This document shows, piece after piece, positions 1 to 12,574 of a stretch of DNA of 64,000 nucleotides. Position 1 is the first letter of the stretch; every line of letters starts with the position of its first letter. The notes under the pieces were generated by a model. It did no database searches. It worked only from the letters and a program-made list of their open reading frames with translations, and had not been told where the DNA came from. The position numbers and the translations under genes are program-made. Source of the stretch: Gymnogyps californianus (lineage: Eukaryota > Chordata > Aves > Accipitriformes > Cathartidae); contig NC_059482.1 in assembly GCF_018139145.2 (NCBI RefSeq), positions 21,661,332-21,725,331 on the forward strand, read 5' to 3'.

Positions 1-3000
1 GGAAAAGAAACTGCTGTACAGCTGTGGATCATACCAAAGCCTTCAAATATACTGGCAAATCTTTTGAGAGCAGGCAAACACGTTCTGTAGTTTTACTGCA
101 GTGAATTCCTAGTGCAGATCCCGTGTACTGGCTGAAGGATTTTCTCCCTGTGTAATTTGGTGTCTGTTTGAATTTCCAATGGCACAGCTGTGCTGGTGAA
201 AAATCATGTCTGGTTGATGTCATCCTAAGAAACATGTAGAAAAGGCCACAGCCATTCAGACTTCCTAGGAGCAGAAGTGATGAGTTAACACAGTAATAGT
301 ACCGGGTTTTCATCCTTTACTGCTTAATTTTCTGTAGTTCCCTGGCTAATAACATAACTGAATTTTAAGTTTTCCTCGACCTCTTAGGTACTTGAAACAA
401 ACACAGTTTTTTTAATGGGTCAGCTCCTGGCAATTGTATTCATTGATGTAAGTATTATTAAAGAGGCAACACAGCTGGTGGTCCGCAGCTTGGTATATTG
501 ATGGTTGTGTTCAGAAATCTGCTTAATTCTGTGTTAAAATCGGATGTCTGGATGTGTTCCTGTACGCAGACTCCTTTGCAGGCTGTCTGCAAGTAGTTCA
601 AACGCTGCTGCTGCTTAAAAATCAAAGAGAACCTTGCAGCCAGCTGAGCTGGTACAAAATCCTTTTCTTGATCTCACAGCAGCTTTACATTCTCCTGCAA
701 GGATATCCTGGACCACGTCTTTGGAGCTTTAGTTCATTCAACTAGAATGTGTTTACATGAAACGCTTTCTTTGCTGTTGCTGGTTTATGAGGAGCCTCCT
801 GTGCTGCAGCTTGTTGCTGTGTGCTTAGTTACACCAGTTGAGTTGCTTGCAGGACCGAGCTGTGAACTGAATTCCTGATTGAGCTGGAAGTTGAGGGGTG
901 GACCCAAACCTTTGATCAACCATTAACTTGAACAGTGCAGCTCCTCAAACAGTTGCATTTGTGATGGCATTCAGGGTGCCAGTGTGAACAGAGAGCTGGA
1001 GATTGTCAGGGGATGTGTAAAGAGTGGAGCAGCATGGATCCTTAAGCCCGGTTTGAACTGCCATGCTTCAGCATGTTTGTTCTCCAGAGTGGCAGGCAAG
1101 ATCTAGCAAGTCCCACAGGCAAAATGGTCAAGGAGCTGGGCAAGACTTCTTAAACAAGTCTCTCCCACTTAAGAGCGCCTGTTATAAGCATGAAAGATAT
1201 ACATGAAGCTCAACATCTAAATCAAGTCCATTGGCTATGACTTTGCAATAACAACTGGAAATTGAAAATACAATATGGTGTTAAACTGAGGTACAGCCTT
1301 GTAATAGTATTGCTCTGTTTCGAAACCATGTGGTTATTGTCTGATAATGTCAAGTGATCGGTCTTGGAGGTTCTGGAGAAAATGAAATGAATTCTCAGAA
1401 GCTGAGGTGCCCGTGAGTCTCATGTATGAGAAACAGGAGCAATAAATCAGTTTTATTAGACTTGGCAACATAAGACCCCAAAGACTAAGCTGAAGGGGCA
1501 TTTGATTTAAGCATAATGCTGTATTAGTGTATAAAAGAAGGTGCAAAGAGAAAGGATGCTACAGAGTGCATTTCCAGGTGGTTAAAATGTCCGTAACACC
1601 TTCTTTCCTCGTCGCCTCCTCTCTTCTTAATCCTGCCATTGCCAGTGAATGTGACTAGTGAGCGGAACTGGATGAACATGCAGACTTGAGAGCTGCACAA
1701 ATTTAACCAGTTGCTAAACTTTCTCTCTGGCATAGTTTACCTATGCTTTTCTTTCAGACTTAATTCTGTTTAATTTTGTACTGCGGTAAAAGGAGGCTTT
1801 CTGGTTAGACTAATTTGCCATTATTTTCTCTAGCGTTGCTCAGACTTGCTGATTTGTTTTGCAAGTCTCAAAAGATGTCTGATATTAAACCAGTTTTAGT
1901 GATCTGAGATATGCATGTATTGAAATGGATGCTCTCAGTCAACAAAAGGAGCACCTTGATTTACAGTGAACTTTTGGGTGGCTCACAGACAGATGGAAAT
2001 GTGCTTAAAAGGGATATAGACTTTATGGAAATGCTTCGTTGTCCTTTCTAGCCAATACAGAAAGGTTGTTGGTGCAATTTTCTGGTGACCTGTTTCTAAT
2101 TAACATGCAAATTAACTGCTTGGTGCTGGAGATCAGGATTGCAAATATGAAGTGCTAATATGTCTTAGGCTGGGAAATCCCCGGCATCTGTTAAAGCTCC
2201 AGCACTGTCTACCTTGCATGTGCTGCTGCTTGCAGAGTGGTTCCCTCTGGAGGAAGAGAGCTACTGCAACCTGCTATCAAAAGGCTCCTTTGTCTCACTT
2301 TAAAGAGAATAGTTTTTAATTTTGTGATGTTGATGCTTCTTGCCCCTCACAGGGAGTCATTTGAGTGTGTTTACAGCCTGGTTCACCAAAACTGGCTGTC
2401 GTGAAAATGGGCAAGATGAACGACTTCAAATATTTGCCTGGAGGAGTTGCAGTGTTTCGTGAAGTAACTTATTTCTTCGTACTAGTGTTACAAATGCCAA
2501 CTAAATGAAGAAATTAGCATATTTATTAATGCTTGTCATCACTTAAATTTTAATTTTTCATTAAATGCTGCTGTACAATTTATATTTAGAAAGCGGCTTT
2601 GACCTAACAGGTAGAGATGATTAATTTAGTAAAGGTCTGGTCAAAAAGTGAGGTTGTACCTTTGTCCTTGAGGCATCTGCTTATTTTGATGTCACAAAAC
2701 ATCTTCTCTTTCCTCTTCAGCGTTTTTGTGCCAACATTCCTTATTACCAGTGATTGTAACAGCTGATTTAGTAACACATTTTGGCACAAGCTGTAGAAGG
2801 TACAATAAAACCCTACTTGATTTTTCGGATCGCAGCTTGTTTCTAGTGCTGGCAATTAAGAGAAAGATCTTTTGTGCAAACTGAGCAAATTTGAAACAGA
2901 AAAAATGAAGCAAATAAGTGCTCAAAAGCCCTTTTCTCCAAAATGCAACTAAGACTTAAGCTTTGTAAGAGAACTATGTTGAAACATCGAACTGTCAACA

Positions 3001-6000
3001 AAATTGGGTCTATTTTAAAGTGGAGGAAAAATTACTTTTGGTTGTCTAAGTTGGTTCAAAGAGTTAATAACCAAACGGTTTGGTTGCAGGCGGAGTCAGC
3101 TCTCTGCTTGCTTGGCTTCCTGAAGCATGTTGTCACCCAGTCTCCTGCAAGCTGGCTCCAGCAAAGACGGTGGGAGAATGTGTGGTCAGTCCTAGACTGC
3201 TCTGTCTTAAATGGCACTAAACTGCACCAGCAAAGGGGGCTGGAAGTGAATCTGCCTGAAATTTTGTGCTAACTAGGTTGGGGCAGTGTAGTAACAAAAT
3301 TAGTTTTGTAAAAAAATTGTAGCTCAAATTAGCATGGAGGCCGTTAATGAGCCTAATTAAAAGGAAAGACTGCTGAAAAAACAGCATGAATGACTTATAA
3401 ATTCAGGGGTGTTCTTGCATAGACTGTACTTCACTTTTTTTTTCATAAGATATTGTAAATCTGCCTTACAAGAATTAAAGCATTTCAGCAAACCGCCTGT
3501 TGGCACCTTACGTTACGGCTCTGCTGTGTCAAGCTTGAACGCCGCGTACCTTTCCTGGCTCTCCTGTCTTTACAGTGTGAAGCCTCACTCTGCTAATCCT
3601 ACTTCCACCGAAACTCTAAACAGAAGATGAGAAAGAAGAATCCAGTCTTCAGTTCACATAATTGATGGATTAACTCCAATTTGCTTATCTCGAAGGGCAG
3701 TAAGAACTGGCTTCTAGCGGTGAGCCCCACCTGTGTTAGTAAGATCTCGCTTGTTCTGACAAGGTTTCCCACTGCACAGCAGAGTCATTGAAGGAGGCAG
3801 TCTTCCTGGGAAACTACCTCGGTGTTTTAGAGGGTGTCTTACTGCAAAAAGTCAGCAAACTTAGTGCCAAGTTTGTGCAATTGTCTGCTCTGGTTTTGAA
3901 GCGAGGTGTAGGGAAATTTGCTATTCCAGATGTTTGGTACTTCCATGCAGAATCTCCTTCTCCAGTTCTAAAGTCGAACTGAGCACTTGTGATAACTTGC
4001 TGAGCTGAAAATAGCAGAGTTAGTGTTTGTCCCCTTAGACCGGACAAATCGTGTTGCACCCACCTCCCCCTTCCGTAAAAGCAAGCCACAACTAGTCTCA
4101 GTTTGCAGAAGCGATTTTTACTTAGTAGCTGCAGAGCTCTCATCCGCCTACTGCTGTGGATGCCATGCTCAGCAGGTTATCCTCGTTTGGCTCTTCTTCA
4201 GGAATGGGGAGGCTGGGATCAGTCAAGGACAGTTCACTGGAAAGCACGAGAGAAGAATATATGCTTTAATAATACATATTCTTCCCAGTTTTGCATTGCA
4301 AGAACAAGTGGAACAACTCAGTTTTCTGAAGACTGTTGTCATCTTGTGTGGTAACAATTGGTTGCTTGAGGACGTAGGACCGTCATCGCTGAAATGGGGT
4401 AGCATCGCTCATACTCTGAGAAGCAGCTTTGCAAGTTCAAATGGGCAGAAGCCTGATATGTCTTAAATTACTTGCAAACATGAATCTGTGGGAAACAGTG
4501 CTAGCGCTTGTGGTAACAAGCCTGGGAGCTTAGTCGGAGCAAAACAGCCTTTATCGCAGCGGTTTGAGTTGGATATGGTGTAGGGGCTCCCTTGTGGTTG
4601 TTGCACGTGTCTAACAACTTGGTGGTTGCCTGCAAAATGCTAGGTTTGCAAGTCTGGGGCTCTAAAGTGTAATCACAAATATAACTAATAAGGAATAAAT
4701 TACCTTTTTTGCCTGTGCTTTTTTTTTTTTTTAAGAGAAACATAGTGCATCTAGCACAGGAAGGTGTATGCAGTATGGTGAAGACTTCAGAATAAGTCCT
4801 GAGATTTCGTGATTTTAATCTATAATTCACTCTCATTTCTCATCCAATTTGCCTGAAGAATTGGCAGCTGCTCTGGCACAGTGGGAATTTTTTTATTTAT
4901 AGAAATTACCCTTTCAAGAGTCAGCCAAGCTGTTCTCTCAGCCTGTAAGCATAACTTTCTCTCAGGTTTGTCCCTTTCTTTGGCCTCTTATGGTAAGAGT
5001 GTCTCCCAGGACTTTAACATTTAGATCAATAATCTCACTGGTCCTGTAGAGAGAGAATATAGAGATTTTCTGCTGGCTTCTGACCTGCTCTCAGGTTGAG
5101 CTGGGCCTGGGGTTAGGTTTTGAGGGAGCAGGTCCATGATAGCTCAGGTTGACCTAAGTTAATCTTGCACTTACCTTGTGTCATCCTTCCTCCCAGCAGC
5201 ACTGACCCTTGAGGCTGTTGTGAGAGGCTTCAGCTCAGTGGAAAGCAAGAAACTAGCAGAAAACTCCTTACAGAAATTCTGAAGGAGAAGCAAGGAGGGT
5301 GGTTTGGGGTTTTTTGGATTCCCCCCCGCCCTCAGTCAACTGATGCATGTTATAATTCACCAACTATTCATCTGGTTCCCGAGTTCTGATAGACTTCGCT
5401 TAAGTACACCTAAAAAGTACCAAAACCCTTTTGCTTTGTAATGCAGATGCAATGCAAAGCTCTTTATCACTGAGAAGGGTTAGATGGACACTTAATTGTA
5501 TTGTCCCTCTGTGCATCGTGGTAGCGATCCTTCTCTTGCTCCCTGCTAAATGCAGGTGACAGTGAAATGTCAGTGCTTAAGCAGCTTGAGAGGCATGAAG
5601 GTGATAGGCTTGTCTAAGTGGAGATTCTTTGCAGTACAGTTATGCCGCCTTAGTTATGTGTAATACTTCATGAGTGTTTTATTCTGGAGTTAATTGTTTT
5701 AGGGTTTGTCTTGGAAAAAGGATGAGCTGAAACAGGAGAAGTTTCTTGTGCAGAAATAGATGAAAATTAAAGTTATTCCACAGTGTCTTCTCTTCTGGAC
5801 CTCGGCATTAAGGCTAGTTTGGTAATTTGCTAGATTATCCATTATAAAAATATCCTTGTTAATCTGGTTGCCTCAGGTAATCTGGTAGATGCTATGTTAT
5901 ACTTAGAAATGTAAACCTGAATTTACTAAATTCAATTTTGCAGGCTTCAGGAAGCCTGAAAATGTTACTTTTGGAATGCCTGGCCTGTGATTAAATGAAA

Positions 6001-6234
6001 ATTGTCTGAACATGGCAGTTCTTAATTTGCTCTAAGGCTTTTCTGTCCTTGCTTCTTGTTTTTGAGGGCAATGAGGATGGAGGTAATATATTGCTCTGCC
6101 CTCCAGACTGCCTGGGCAAAGAGCAGTGAACCACTCGTGTTGGTGCCAAGCCTGGCACTCACCATGAGCTACATATTTTCAAAATGCAGCTGATAACAAT
6201 GCACACAAAGGAAAAAAAAAAACAAAACCCCTAT

Positions 6235-6286
6235 AAATCACCTTTAAAGGTCCCTTCCAACTTAAACTATTCTAGGATTCTATGAT
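6235..6286 (+). mobile_element. CR1 LINE, 5'-truncated 3' terminus
   Basis: The segment reads as the conserved end of an avian CR1 element. There is a CTTTAAAGGTCCCTTCC motif, then an AAACTATTCTAGGATTC-like stretch ending in the tandem ATTCTATG-type octamer that closes CR1 elements in place of a poly(A) tail. Only about 50 bp are recognisable, so the copy is heavily 5'-truncated, as most CR1 copies are. An A-rich stretch (6212-6227) precedes it but is not part of the CR1 end. The element lies in the same orientation as GLG1. It is one of the clearest indications that the host is a bird. Confidence 0.85.
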
Positions 6287-8863
6287 CTTGCTCTCACTGT
6301 GTAAGTCTTGTCTCTTCCTTATTGCGCCATCTGAGTTCAAATGTAGTTTATAGAAAACTCTGTACAATAACTTTCCATTTATTGGGGGGGTTGGAAAACT
6401 CCTAAGGATTGCATCTCAATGCTGAGTAGTCGTTGGAGAATATTTTACTCTTGAGTTCCTTCTCCATCTGCTCTCGTTTTTTAGATGCCTCAAACTCTTG
6501 TCGTGTCACATTTGGGCTCTTACCCAAATGATACCACTGGAGCTTTGAATGCTCACTTTCAGTATATATTTTGCTAAGATTTAATTTTCACTAAAAAAAA
6601 AAAAATAAAGTAGTATGTGTCTCATAAGAGGTAGTGTCAGTTGCTAGTGTGCCAGGTATTCTTTCTTCATGCACACCTACCAGGGATGCTCCTACCTCTC
6701 AGTGTTACTTGGAAATACCTGACTTGTTTCTGGAGATCTGTTTGATGCATCTAATACCTCTGGTATTCTGGGTTTTATCTTTCCTTAAAAATTGTCATGG
6801 GACAATCATATCTCCAGCCTTTTCTCTACTCTGTATTGTATGGTAATCCTAAAATACACAGATAAATTATTTGGTAACCCAGTGGGTAAATTAAGTTTTC
6901 TTTTCCTTTTGTATGGAGGTTGACAAGTTTTTTCACCCAGCAGAGTTAATTCTCACCCTGAGCAAGAACTCTTCTAGGCTAGTCAAAGACATCACGGGAG
7001 ACCAAAATAGGTGGTTTTGGTTGCAATGTTGACCTGTGCTTAAAGCATTCAGATCTCACCTTGTTGCAAAAGTTGCACTACCCCAACATTTTTTTTCTTG
7101 TCATTCAGATAGAAATCTGTGTGCAAGGGATTTAAACGCTCGCACTGGGTGGAAAACTACTTACCTGAGGGTATTGCTGTCAGCTTTTCCCCTGAATGTC
7201 CCCAGAAGTATGCCACTGCCTTTTTGTGGACATGCAAACCACATCGTGTACCTGTGCCACTTGGATAAGAACAGATCCGACTCTTGAAGTTGTATTCTCA
7301 AGTCTTATCTGCTGGGGAAAACATGTTTATTCTGCTTAGGGGTCGGGACAAAACAATCTCCCTGTGTTACCAGGTTCTGCAGCGAGGACTGTTTGGGCTT
7401 TGCCATCAGCATACTGGAAGTAATCATGAAAACTAGGTATTGTCTGTTGTGCATTTCCGTGCCTGCAGAGACCAGAGATTTGTAACTTCATGTTTATTTC
7501 TTCAGCTACAACTGGGCTTCAGATGGTAGGAAAACCTTGCTTTAGTGTGTAGCTTCAAATAGGTTAATAGTGCACAACTATATACAGACCACCACCATTG
7601 ACCAGAGACTAGAATAAAGTATTTTCTATTGAGTGGCAATTGTTGCCTACTAAATACTTAAACTCTGAAGTTCTCTTTTAGATGTAATTGAACATTCAAG
7701 TTATAGCAAGAAGAAGGTGTAGTGCTGCCCATGTACTTGCCTGCAGCCCTTCCAGCCTGCCCTGGCTGGTGCAGGTGGCTGGCTTTTAGGTCTGTATTCC
7801 TGAGCCTTGTAATTGATTTTGCTGTTTGTCAGAAATAATCAGGAGAAAGAATAACCAGCCGTTTGTAGAGCAGTTGAATTGTTGATCAAATTCCCGTATT
7901 TTGACAGGTGAAAATTGTTCAGCAGTGATATTGGTGGTGGTACTGCGCGGAGCGGTGTGCTGTGTGTTGGTACAGAGCTGTCTGCAGCAGTGGTGTAGCA
8001 TGGCAGTGACTAGCTTATTGCTTTTCTCCCCTCTCCCTCCCTCCTCCGTTATTTTCTCTCTGTCGTTGTTAGCAGAGAAGCTGTAGGTGTGCTCAGTCTT
8101 TTTAATTGCAGCTTGTCTTTATTCATAGCTTTTTAAGTAGGAGTTATGGAAACAGTAATTGGAAGGATTTGCAGGCAGGTGTCTGGCTCTCCTGCGTACT
8201 AGTAAGACATCTTTCTACTAATGTTGCTTTCCAGAAAGCTCTTCAAGCTCACTTTTAAAATCCAGCATCAAACATGTATCTTTTTTTTTCTTAAGTTGCT
8301 TGTCTGTGCAAAACTAGTAGCTGTAACTTCTTCGTTTGGCTTAAGGGAAACTGTTGCTGATCTGGCTGCTTACCGTGGTATCATTTTAAATCCTTTGAAT
8401 TAACCATTACGGTCAGAATTTTCAAGCAAAATGCTTAGCTTAATGGCTCTATATAGCTATTCAGCTAAGCAGTTCAAGCTGAAAAACCCTAGTGCTTTTT
8501 GGAAAGGAGCTCTCAAAAATACAAAAAGCATTAAAAGCCCAGCTTCTATGGCAGAGAAGACCAGTACCTATGGAGAAGCATGCTGCAGCTCAGTGCCCCA
8601 GGCTTCTCCCGGGAACAAGGTTAATTTAAACCTGTATCTAACCTCATGAAGAAGTGCAGAGCTTAAATAAGAAGATGTAGGTATGGTTTTCTTTGTTTTA
8701 ATCCTTTAATCAGTGTGGTGAACTGAAGAAAGGTACTTGGTTAGGTCCTGTAAACAGGGCTTTTGTTTGCATGTTCTGAAGGCAAGCAGAATTTTTATTT
8801 GGTAGTTACTAATCCCACGGAACTCTTGCCTTAGCAGTGACTATAAAGACTTATTCACGTTGA

Positions 8864-8883
8864 TTTTTTTTTTTTTTTTTTTT
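8864..8883. repeat. T20 homopolymer; possible poly(A) tail of an antisense retrocopy
   Basis: Twenty consecutive T on the + strand. Read on the - strand it is an A20 tail preceded by a canonical AATAAA about 20 nt upstream, which is the layout of a polyadenylated transcript end. The about 200 bp on the + strand downstream (8884-9100) would then be the 3' UTR side of the retrocopy. I do not recognise a parent gene and saw no target-site duplication. A chance T-run next to a chance AATAAA remains possible. Confidence 0.4.
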
Positions 8884-11800
8884 GTTGAACAAGATCCAAG
8901 AGATTTTATTCAGGGTTAAAATAAACAATAGAGTTTGCTTTTCTTCCAGTTATATAAAGAAAACATTATGATTCAGCCAGGTGAAAAGTTCTGTGGCTGT
9001 GTACGATACCACGCTGGCCCTGTGCTTTTGAAGAAATTATGCCTAAGCAAAGGAGGAAGAAAATGCATTTAAATTAGTTTGTGTTTTGTATCTAGTCTCT
9101 TAAAATGACTTGTGGCTTGCATCTGCCTTTCCCCTGTATTCTGTACACAGATTCCTAAATAGCCCGAGCACACCGTGTGCTATGAATCAGGCCTGCCAGT
9201 GGGTTGATGACTCATTTCCTTATTGGTGCAGATGCGTATAGTAAATGTTTCTGGATAACTCTTTTCATATGAAATGCAGCTCCCCTGTGAGAAATGAACA
9301 GACAGCAATCACTTTCATTTGGTGTGTGCGAAAACTTGGTCCTGAAGAAAAGCTCATACGGCTTTTCTTGCTGAAGACTGCGTGGTTAGCTTGTAGCAAA
9401 GGGTAAGTGTTGGAAACTGCTGTGTGATGCTGCTTTAGGGTTTTTTGATTTTATTTTTTTATCTTGCTTCTCTGTCAAGCTTAAAAACAAGCTGCCATTT
9501 ATACCAGCACAATTCTTTAGGTAAATGCTCTAAGCATTTATTTAATCAAGTATGTCATGCTTTTCAGTAAGGCTTCTTTTGAATGGCATGCTCTTTTGGC
9601 CAAGCAGGCATGAAGCACTACTATACTTTTCACATCAGTAAAGGCATTAACACTGTAGGCTTGATGAAAATCTGTTTCATACACTTGCACATGTAAAATC
9701 TAGGTGTGCATTGCTGAAGTATAGCAGAGATGAGGTAGTAAAGTAAAATAAAGTGCGTTAGCCATACTGCATTGAATGAGTCTCCAAGAAGAAAAATGAC
9801 ATTTCTGATTTTGATGCTGCTGCTGAGGTTGTCGACTGAGTGCTGCACCTAGCAGCTCCGGCGTGAGTCACTGTGCCCGGCTGCCTTTACTTGCTGAGAC
9901 ATTTATAACTTGGTTTAATGTTGTGATGTATAATCTGTCTGAATGCAGAATGCCTAACAATGTTGTGAATCAGCTGATTTCATCTTGTCTTCCTGGTCTT
10001 TTCGTTTTCCTTGTCGTAGCTCTTACAAAAGGAGAACCAGATGCTAGGGAAATCAATTTACCACAACAATTTGTGTGGCTCCCAGGCAGATTGATTTAAA
10101 TAAGCAAGAAGCTTAGATTTGAATAATTTCAGTCTTGCTTGAACACTCTAGTAACTTTTCTAGAGCTTTCTAATCTGGTGATATTATTTTGCAGCTAATT
10201 TTAGCTTTTATTGCTAAGCTTGCTATGTTTCCTGACTAAATTGATAAGATCTGTAATTATTTAAATGCTTGCATCTTAATGTTTCTATCTTTTTTTAATA
10301 ATGTTTAAAAATGGCAATACATTATCTACTGAATTACTTTTCCATGCATCAAGCTGCTTTTGGATAGAAATGGAAACTTAATTAAAATGCAGAAGATGAG
10401 TATTGTTAAAGTAGAACTGAGGTAGTCAAATACTGAATCAGAACAGTTGTTTTACATGGAAAAATGGTTAATACCTCAGTCTAGCTTTCCTGGTCATTAT
10501 AACCTTTGAGACTTGAGAATAAGTGATTATGGTTTTTTCTTTCTAATGATTAGAAAAAATGATTCTTTTTTTCAGTTCCTATTCAGTGCCTCAGCTTCAA
10601 GGTATTGAAGTGAATGCAGTTGTAATTGAGAACCTATTTCGTCCACACATGCGGAAAAGGCTTGTTTGTCAGAAGTCAGTGATGAGTTCCCAGAGGAGGA
10701 AAGGAAAGGTTTGCCGTGGCAGTGTGTTAGCAGGTTCCTGAGCTGTGTATTGATGGCTTCAAGAGCAGAAGCACCCACCGTGGGTCCCCTGTCACACAGC
10801 AGTCCTGTGACATGATTTCACCAGCATCCTTGTGAATTTTGAATTTGGTGCATCTTGCCCAGTCTTGTTGCTTGACGGTACCATCCATCAGATGGACTCG
10901 GTGGTTGTTTCGGTTCTCAAGTGCGTGAGGAGAGAGGACTCGACTTCTGACTGCTTGCGCTCACTTGGATTTCTTCAGTTTCTTGGTCAGAGTGGTTAGT
11001 GGTGGGTACCTCTTTGTGACTAAGGCTTCGGTTGGCTTATCCTGACTGGTGTTTTTTGGCTGACCCAGATTGCATTTAACCATAATTCATGCTTCGGAGG
11101 AGAACTGCAAAACAGATAACTAGAGCTGTTTAATTGTGAGTGTAATAGGATGGATGCCCTACCCGGCCACGTTAAAGTTTTGAAACTTACTGTTGAGTCC
11201 CTTCTAATTGTTTTTTATAAAGGACATAAAATTGGTGGTAGATTGTTAGCTGTTATTTGGGAAGCACAGCTCAATACTGCCTTCTGAAGCACAGGGTAGC
11301 GTAGGGAGCAGGGGTTATTTTGGACGTGCATCTCATGGGCAGCCCTTCCCGTATGGGAGGGACTCGAAATGGAAGCAGGGCACCGTGCTGTTTCTAGGAC
11401 TCCCTAAAAATAGCCTACAGGCTTTTCCTGCTGAGTTCAGCGGGTGATGGTGAGAATCCAGCAAAACAGATCTCGTGGGGGAAGCTCATACAGAGCAGGA
11501 GAAGTCCTCTGGCCTGCCAAGGCAGTGTCCTAATTCTCTTGTCAGAGTGATGCTGCTTGCAAGCTGCCGTTGTGGGCTGTGCTGTAGACCTTAATATGCG
11601 TTAACACTTTGTGCTTATTTGCACGTATTCCCACTGTGTACAAAGGCAGTGCTGTTCCTTAAGTGAACTTATAATAGCCTCTCTGTGTGACTTTTGCCTC
11701 TCTAGTGTAACAGGACGTGCTATTTTGAATAACCAGAAAGTTTTCAACAGAGAAGTTTCTTTGGGAGAATTAGAGAATGAATAACATAGCAAGTCCAGCT

Positions 11801-12518
11801 TTTTTCTGACATAGGCAGATCTCTTGAAGTATTTTCAGATCCAGACTTCTGGCCCTTGTAAGTGATGTCAAGTCAAGAGCTTGTGTACAGCATGGCTCTT
11901 CTTGGCTCCCGTGTTATGTTTGATATAATGAACTTATGTTGGAATGTGTCCTAACAGTGTTTTAATTGCTGTCACCCTAGCCTCGGGTCACCATCGGGTT
12001 TTCACGGCCGCTGTGCAGTACCTACAGCTTTTTCAGTGAGCTTGTGAGTGTTGTAATGAAGAAAGAGAGCATGGACGCAGCTGAGGAGAGGGTGTTGGCT
12101 GGGCATGGTCGTTGAGCATTTGTCGTAGGTGTTTTTTCATGTTTTGAATAGTACTGTGGTAAAATTGACACATACAGGGGATGATAAAGTCGGTGATTGT
12201 GGTTAATGCTGAAGCGTGAGAACAACTGAAATGGTTTATTTTAGCAGCAGGGAGTTGCCAGGTTCAGGGCTCTCATTCTTCACCTGCCTCTTTCTGCAGG
12301 GAAGAAGCGAGTGATGTGTTGGGGCCCCGCAGATCTTCTGAAGAAAATTCCAGTGTTTTATTTCCAGTCCAGCTGTTAGAAGTGGCTGAATGCTGCCTGT
12401 GCTAAGGCTGCTCTTGCTTTTGAGGGAGGCTTCCCCATCGCACTTCATCTCTCAGGAAGGTAGTTGGACTGACAGCCAAGGTCCAGGAGACACTGTGCTT
12501 TCAGGAAATCTCTTGCAG

Positions 12519-12574
12519 GGTAATAGCACTGGTAATAGCCAGGTAATAGCACAGGGTAATAGCCAGGTAAAAGC
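12519..12574. repeat. short minisatellite, 11-13 bp unit, five copies
   Basis: Five units each beginning GGTAATAGC (the last GGTAAAAGC) start at 12519, 12531, 12542, 12555 and 12566. Spacings are 12, 11, 13 and 11 bp, and the unit tails alternate between CA and CACT/CACAG. The irregular spacing keeps two antisense ORFs open through it, but these have no other support. Confidence 0.8.

Noticed and set aside
2105..2112. ATGCAAAT octamer, and another on the opposite strand near 17345
   Set aside because: Two octamers in 64 kb on two strands is the chance expectation.
4023..4466. 147-codon + strand ORF in intron 1
   Set aside because: No recognisable domain or exon-like boundaries; overlapping ORFs on both strands suggest chance.
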